Position numbers and translations under genes: made by a program. The notes below the pieces were generated by a model. That model saw only the letters and a list, made by a program, of their open reading frames with translations, was not told the DNA's origin and made no database searches. Of a stretch of DNA of 24,734 bases, positions 21,628 through 24,734 are shown piece by piece. The stretch is from JAVBSC01 sp031547305 (GTDB lineage: Bacteria > Desulfobacterota > Desulfovibrionia > Desulfovibrionales > Desulfovibrionaceae): assembly GCA_031547305.1 (NCBI GenBank), contig JAVBSC010000047.1, positions 1-24,734 on the forward strand, given 5' to 3'. Each line of letters opens with the position of its first letter. Within the stretch, counting starts at the first letter, position 1.

Positions 21628-23700
21628 ATGGCAGACTCAGCCTCTCAAATCCCGCCCAGGGCTAAAAACAAGACTTCCGGACAAAAATCCCCGATGTTCT
21701 GGTTCGGCATCTTCATAATCGCCATTCTGCTCCTGGCCATAGGCTCCTGGGCCTATCACTCGGCGGGCAACGAAGAAAAAGATCTGGAAAAAAACCTGGC
21801 CCTGCAGCAAAAGCAATTTACGGAAAGCCGGGCTGAAACGGCCAACTCCTGGCTGGTCAACCTTTCCGAGCCGGGCATGCGCCTGGTGCGCAACGAGGCT
21901 TTTCAGGCCTTTGCCTCGGCCGTGGACGAGTTGGGCGACAACATCGTGCTGCTGCTCAGCCCGGACAAAGACTCCGGCAAAACATCGGAAGAGCTGCAAC
22001 TCGCGCTCATGCGCAGCTACCTTAACGATACGGTCAGCCTGAACCAGCTTCTGTCCGCCCGCATGCTCAACCGCAAAGGCGAAACCTACCTGGCCACCAG
22101 CAACTTCCCGGAGATTCTGAACAGCGAGCAGCTGGCCATGGCCAAGGACTGCGTGCTTAACAACACCGTTATCTTCGCGCCAATCCGCTACACCGAAAGC
22201 GGGCTTGTCCTGGACATCTACCTGCCGGTTCCGCAAATGCAGGGCGGCGGCCAGAACAGGGCCGTGGCCTCGCTCATGATTTCCAAAATCATCTCCAGCA
22301 ACGTCAACGAATGGCTCCGCTTCGACCGCGACGAAAAACTGCGCCGCGCCTTTCTGGTGCAGCGCGGCGGCGAGGTCTGGCAACTGGTGGGCACGGGGCG
22401 TGAAGGCGTTCAGAACCTTTCCCCCCTGCCGGCGGATGAAAACGGCGATATTCCTTTTGGCGTGCGCAATTCCCTGCGCGGGGATCAGAAGGTCTATTCC
22501 AAGGGCAGCAAAGTGCGCGGCATGAACTGGTGGATTGTGGAGGAAAACGACTATAGCGCGGCCCGGGCGGACTTGATCAAGACCCAGAGCGGCATTTACG
22601 GCATGGCCGCCCTGGGCGGCCTGGTGGTCGTGCTTCTGGTGGGCCTGGTCTGGTGGTGGGTGGTCGGGCATTCGGAAAAAGCCCGCTATGCGGAAATCCA
22701 AAGCCTCTTCCAGGTCATTGACGAGCAGAAGCGCCTTTTGGACGGCATAAACAGCACCATCAGCGACCCCATCTCCCTGGCGGACGAAAAAGGCGTCTAC
22801 CGCTACGTCAACCGGGCCTTCGCCCAGGCCGTGGGCCGGGATCCCGGCGAGGTGCCCGGCCTGGACACCGCGGCCGTGTTCGGCTTTGACACCGCCAAGC
22901 GCCTGAACGCCGCGGACCAGCGCGTGCTTATGACCCTGGAAAACAGCACCATCAGCGAAGTGATCTGGCTGCAGTCCCGCAAGCATTACTTTCAGATTTC
23001 CAAAACACCACTGCGGGATCCGGGCAGCCGCGCGCCCAAAGGCATAGTCTCGGTCTTTCGCGACATAACCACCATTGTGGAAACGGAGGAGCACGGCCGC
23101 CGGGTTGTTCAGCAGACCATTGACGCCCTGGTGCGGACCATTGAGGAAATGGATCCCTTCCTGGGCGGGCATTCGCGCATTATGGGCGGCATTGCCGTGC
23201 TTATAGCCAAGGCCATGCACCTGACGGATCGCGACGTGGCCACCATAGAGGCGGCGGCCAACCTGTCCCAGTTGGGCAAAATGTTCGTGCCGCGCGAAAT
23301 CCTCACCAAGCCCGGCGTGCTCACACCGCAGGAAAAGGAACTGATGGAAAAGCATGTGGACTACGCCAGGGAGGCCCTTAAAGAAATCGAATTCGACCTG
23401 CCCGTGCTGGAAGCCATCTGCCAGATGAACGAAAAACTGGATGGCACCGGCTACCCGGCCGGCCTGAAGGGCGACGAGATAAACGTCTACGCGAAAATCC
23501 TGGCCGTGGCCAACGCCTTTACCGCCATGGCCCGGCCCCGCTCCTACCGGCCGGCCATGAAGGTGGAAGACGCCGTGAACATCCTGACCAAGCAGGCGGA
23601 CAGCTACGACCAGGTGGTGGTCAGCACTCTGCAGGAAATCCTGAAAACCCCGGCCGGCGAAAAATTCGCCCAGATGGCCGCGGCTTCAAAGGCCGTTTGA
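21628..23700 (+). CDS. Membrane sensor with PAS and degenerate HD-GYP domain (LapD counterpart)
   Basis: 690 residues; ATG 21628 has AAGGTGG just upstream (GTG 21619 is an alternative). Membrane segment (about 22-44), a periplasmic sensor region of about 280 residues, second membrane segment (about 328-352), PAS domain (about 370-480, YRYVNRAFAQAVGRDPGEV) and an HD-GYP domain (about 490-680). The GYP loop is intact (LDGTGYPAGLKGDEI), and His515 and His576 remain. However, the HD dyad is SQ (SQLGK at 547-551), the H-H-E of HHExxDGxGYP is QMNE (599-602), and the D of the VAD..DA motif is lost (VANAFTAM). It should not cleave c-di-GMP, but may bind a nucleotide and pass a signal to the periplasm, controlling LapG as LapD does. 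Confidence 0.88.
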   Translation: MADSASQIPPRAKNKTSGQKSPMFWFGIFIIAILLLAIGSWAYHSAGNEEKDLEKNLALQQKQFTESRAETANSWLVNLSEPGMRLVRNEAFQAFASAVDELGDNIVLLLSPDKDSGKTSEELQLALMRSYLNDTVSLNQLLSARMLNRKGETYLATSNFPEILNSEQLAMAKDCVLNNTVIFAPIRYTESGLVLDIYLPVPQMQGGGQNRAVASLMISKIISSNVNEWLRFDRDEKLRRAFLVQRGGEVWQLVGTGREGVQNLSPLPADENGDIPFGVRNSLRGDQKVYSKGSKVRGMNWWIVEENDYSAARADLIKTQSGIYGMAALGGLVVVLLVGLVWWWVVGHSEKARYAEIQSLFQVIDEQKRLLDGINSTISDPISLADEKGVYRYVNRAFAQAVGRDPGEVPGLDTAAVFGFDTAKRLNAADQRVLMTLENSTISEVIWLQSRKHYFQISKTPLRDPGSRAPKGIVSVFRDITTIVETEEHGRRVVQQTIDALVRTIEEMDPFLGGHSRIMGGIAVLIAKAMHLTDRDVATIEAAANLSQLGKMFVPREILTKPGVLTPQEKELMEKHVDYAREALKEIEFDLPVLEAICQMNEKLDGTGYPAGLKGDEINVYAKILAVANAFTAMARPRSYRPAMKVEDAVNILTKQADSYDQVVVSTLQEILKTPAGEKFAQMAAASKAV

Positions 23701-24356
23701 TGCTTATGAACAAACCCAAGGCCATCATATTTGACCTGGACGGCACCCTGCTGGACACCCTGCAAGACATAGCCGACGCCGCCAACGCGGCGCTCGCGGA
23801 AGCCGGGCTGCCGACGCATCCGGCCCAGGCCTTTCGCTATTTCATCGGCAACGGCATTGAAACGCTCATGCGGCGCTGCTCCGGCAATGTGCTGCCAAGT
23901 GAAGGGCTGCTCAGGCTGGTGGAACAAAACCGCCTGCGTTACGCGGCCGGATGCACCAGAACCACAGCCCCCTACACCGGCGTGAAGGCCGTGCTCAAAA
24001 CCCTTCAGGAGCGGAAGCTGCCACTGGCCGTTCTTTCCAACAAGCCGGACGATTTTACCAAACAGATGGTCCGGCACTACTTTCCGGAGACGACTTTCGC
24101 CCAGGCGCTGGGGCACGCCGAAGGCAGGCCGGCCAAGCCGGACCCGGCGGCCGCCCTGGAAATAGCCGGGCGTCTGGCGGTAAAGCCGGAGGAAGTTCTT
24201 TTTGTCGGGGACAGCGGCACGGACATGCAAACGGCCAATGCTGCCGGCATGCGCGGCCTGGGCGCGCTCTGGGGCTTTCGGGACGCCGGGGAACTGCGGG
24301 AGAACGGAGCCCGGGCGCTTTTGGAAAAACCGGAGGATTTGCTGAAGTACGTTTAA
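23700..24356 (+). CDS. gph: HAD-family phosphoglycolate phosphatase
   Basis: 218 residues from ATG 23700, which overlaps the HD-GYP stop (TGATG), with AAAGG eight bases upstream; ATG 23706 is possible. All HAD motifs are present: DLDGTLLDT (catalytic Asp12 and Asp14), LAVLSNKPDDF (motif II Ser), the lysine in RPAKPDP, and VGDSGTDMQTANAAGM. Cap-domain helices lie between. It hydrolyses 2-phosphoglycolate or a similar phosphoester. Its place at the end of the secretion operon appears to be co-transcription without a known functional tie. Confidence 0.88.
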   Translation: MLMNKPKAIIFDLDGTLLDTLQDIADAANAALAEAGLPTHPAQAFRYFIGNGIETLMRRCSGNVLPSEGLLRLVEQNRLRYAAGCTRTTAPYTGVKAVLKTLQERKLPLAVLSNKPDDFTKQMVRHYFPETTFAQALGHAEGRPAKPDPAAALEIAGRLAVKPEEVLFVGDSGTDMQTANAAGMRGLGALWGFRDAGELRENGARALLEKPEDLLKYV

Positions 24357-24373
24357 GCCGGGTCGTCTCGGTG

Positions 24374-24420
24374 AAAATAAAACAGCGGGAAGGTTGCGCG
24401 CCCTCCCGCTGTTTTATTTT
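24374..24420. terminator. Bidirectional intrinsic terminator
   Basis: AAAATAAAACAGCGGGA (24374-24390) and TCCCGCTGTTTTATTTT (24404-24420) make a perfect 17-base-pair stem with a 13-base loop and T-rich sequence on both strands. It ends the secretion/phosphatase operon from the left and the porin gene from the right. Confidence 0.95.
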
Positions 24421-24440
24421 CCACTCGGATTAACCCGGAA

Positions 24441-24734
24441 TTAAAACTTGTACCCCAACGACAGCGACACCACATGCGTGGTCGCGTCCTGCACCTGGGA
24501 TTTCAGCACGCCATCTTGCGGGTGGCGCGAATAGTCCCGGCCCTTGGCGTCAATAAAGCAATAGGCAAGATCAATCGTCGCGGCGCCCCAGATAAAGCCC
24601 ACCCCGGCGCTGTAAAGATTGCGGCCGTCCGTGGGGATCATGTAGTCCTCGTAGCGCTCGGTCATGGGCGACATGTCGTAGGCGTAACCGGCACGCAAAA
24701 CCAGCCAGTCCAGGGGCGCGTATTCCACGCCGAT
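24441..24734 (-). CDS. 3' end of a FadL/OmpP1-family outer membrane porin (partial)
   Basis: The frame is open to the window edge, so only the last 97 residues are seen. They show alternating beta-barrel strands: LDWLVLRAGYAYDMSPMTE, DGRNLYSAGVGFIWG, ATIDLAYCFID and the terminal HVVSLSLGYKF, ending in the Tyr-x-Phe that outer membrane barrels use for assembly. The R-A-G-Y-x-Y-D-x-S-P-M/V and G-x-G-(F/Y) order fits the FadL/OmpP1 hydrocarbon and fatty acid transporters. The gene starts beyond the window. Confidence 0.85.
   Translation of the reverse strand: MGVEYAPLDWLVLRAGYAYDMSPMTERYEDYMIPTDGRNLYSAGVGFIWGAATIDLAYCFIDAKGRDYSRHPQDGVLKSQVQDATTHVVSLSLGYKF

Overview
The window looks like a piece of a GC-rich deltaproteobacterial chromosome, most likely a Desulfovibrionaceae-type sulfate reducer. 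This is inferred from the Lap-like type I secretion cluster that contains an HD-GYP protein and from the style of the phage genes; no marker gene is present to prove it. Two unrelated halves meet near position 14,300-14,700.

The left half (1 to about 14,550) is the late, structural part of a T7-like (podovirus) prophage read almost entirely on the + strand. It encodes a large virion/ejection-type protein (41-1888), a tail nozzle protein (4281-6347), a gp13-like and a gp14-like internal virion protein (6337-6906, 7268-7885), a T7-type fibre adaptor with collagen repeats (8102-8866), a collagen/knob fibre (8983-10284), two fibre-assembly-type proteins (10308-10814, 12572-13102), a beta-propeller protein (10811-11719), small beta-rich or unknown proteins, and a regulatory end with an XRE regulator (minus) facing away from a CI-like HTH protein (plus). 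No integrase, portal, terminase or capsid gene lies in the window; they would be to the left.

The most unusual part is 1269-4172. The virion protein ends in an AT-rich C-terminal domain that reads like a polymorphic-toxin tip, followed at once by an AT-rich, acidic 108-residue protein that fits an immunity protein. Downstream lie two displaced tips without a conventional start: a broken chimera of a second copy of the same toxin family and a nuclease-like (PBECR/BECR-type) domain, then a second copy of that nuclease-like tip. They are separated by direct repeats consisting of a linker of about 120 bases plus a copy of the carrier gene's own segment (copies at 1269-1447, 3005-3183 and 4045-4160). 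This is the architecture of CDI/Rhs orphan tip arrays, but built on a phage ejection-type protein.

The right half (14,763-24,734) is chromosomal. A TolC-family outer membrane protein (minus) faces away from a tight + operon: a LapB-type ABC exporter with a C39-like domain, a LapC/HlyD adaptor, a LapG-type periplasmic cysteine protease, a membrane sensor with PAS and a degenerate HD-GYP domain, and a phosphoglycolate phosphatase. Together the first four and TolC form an adhesin export and release system; the degenerate HD-GYP protein is the likely functional counterpart of LapD. The adhesin itself is not in the window. A bidirectional terminator and the 3' end of a FadL/OmpP1-family porin (minus) close the window.
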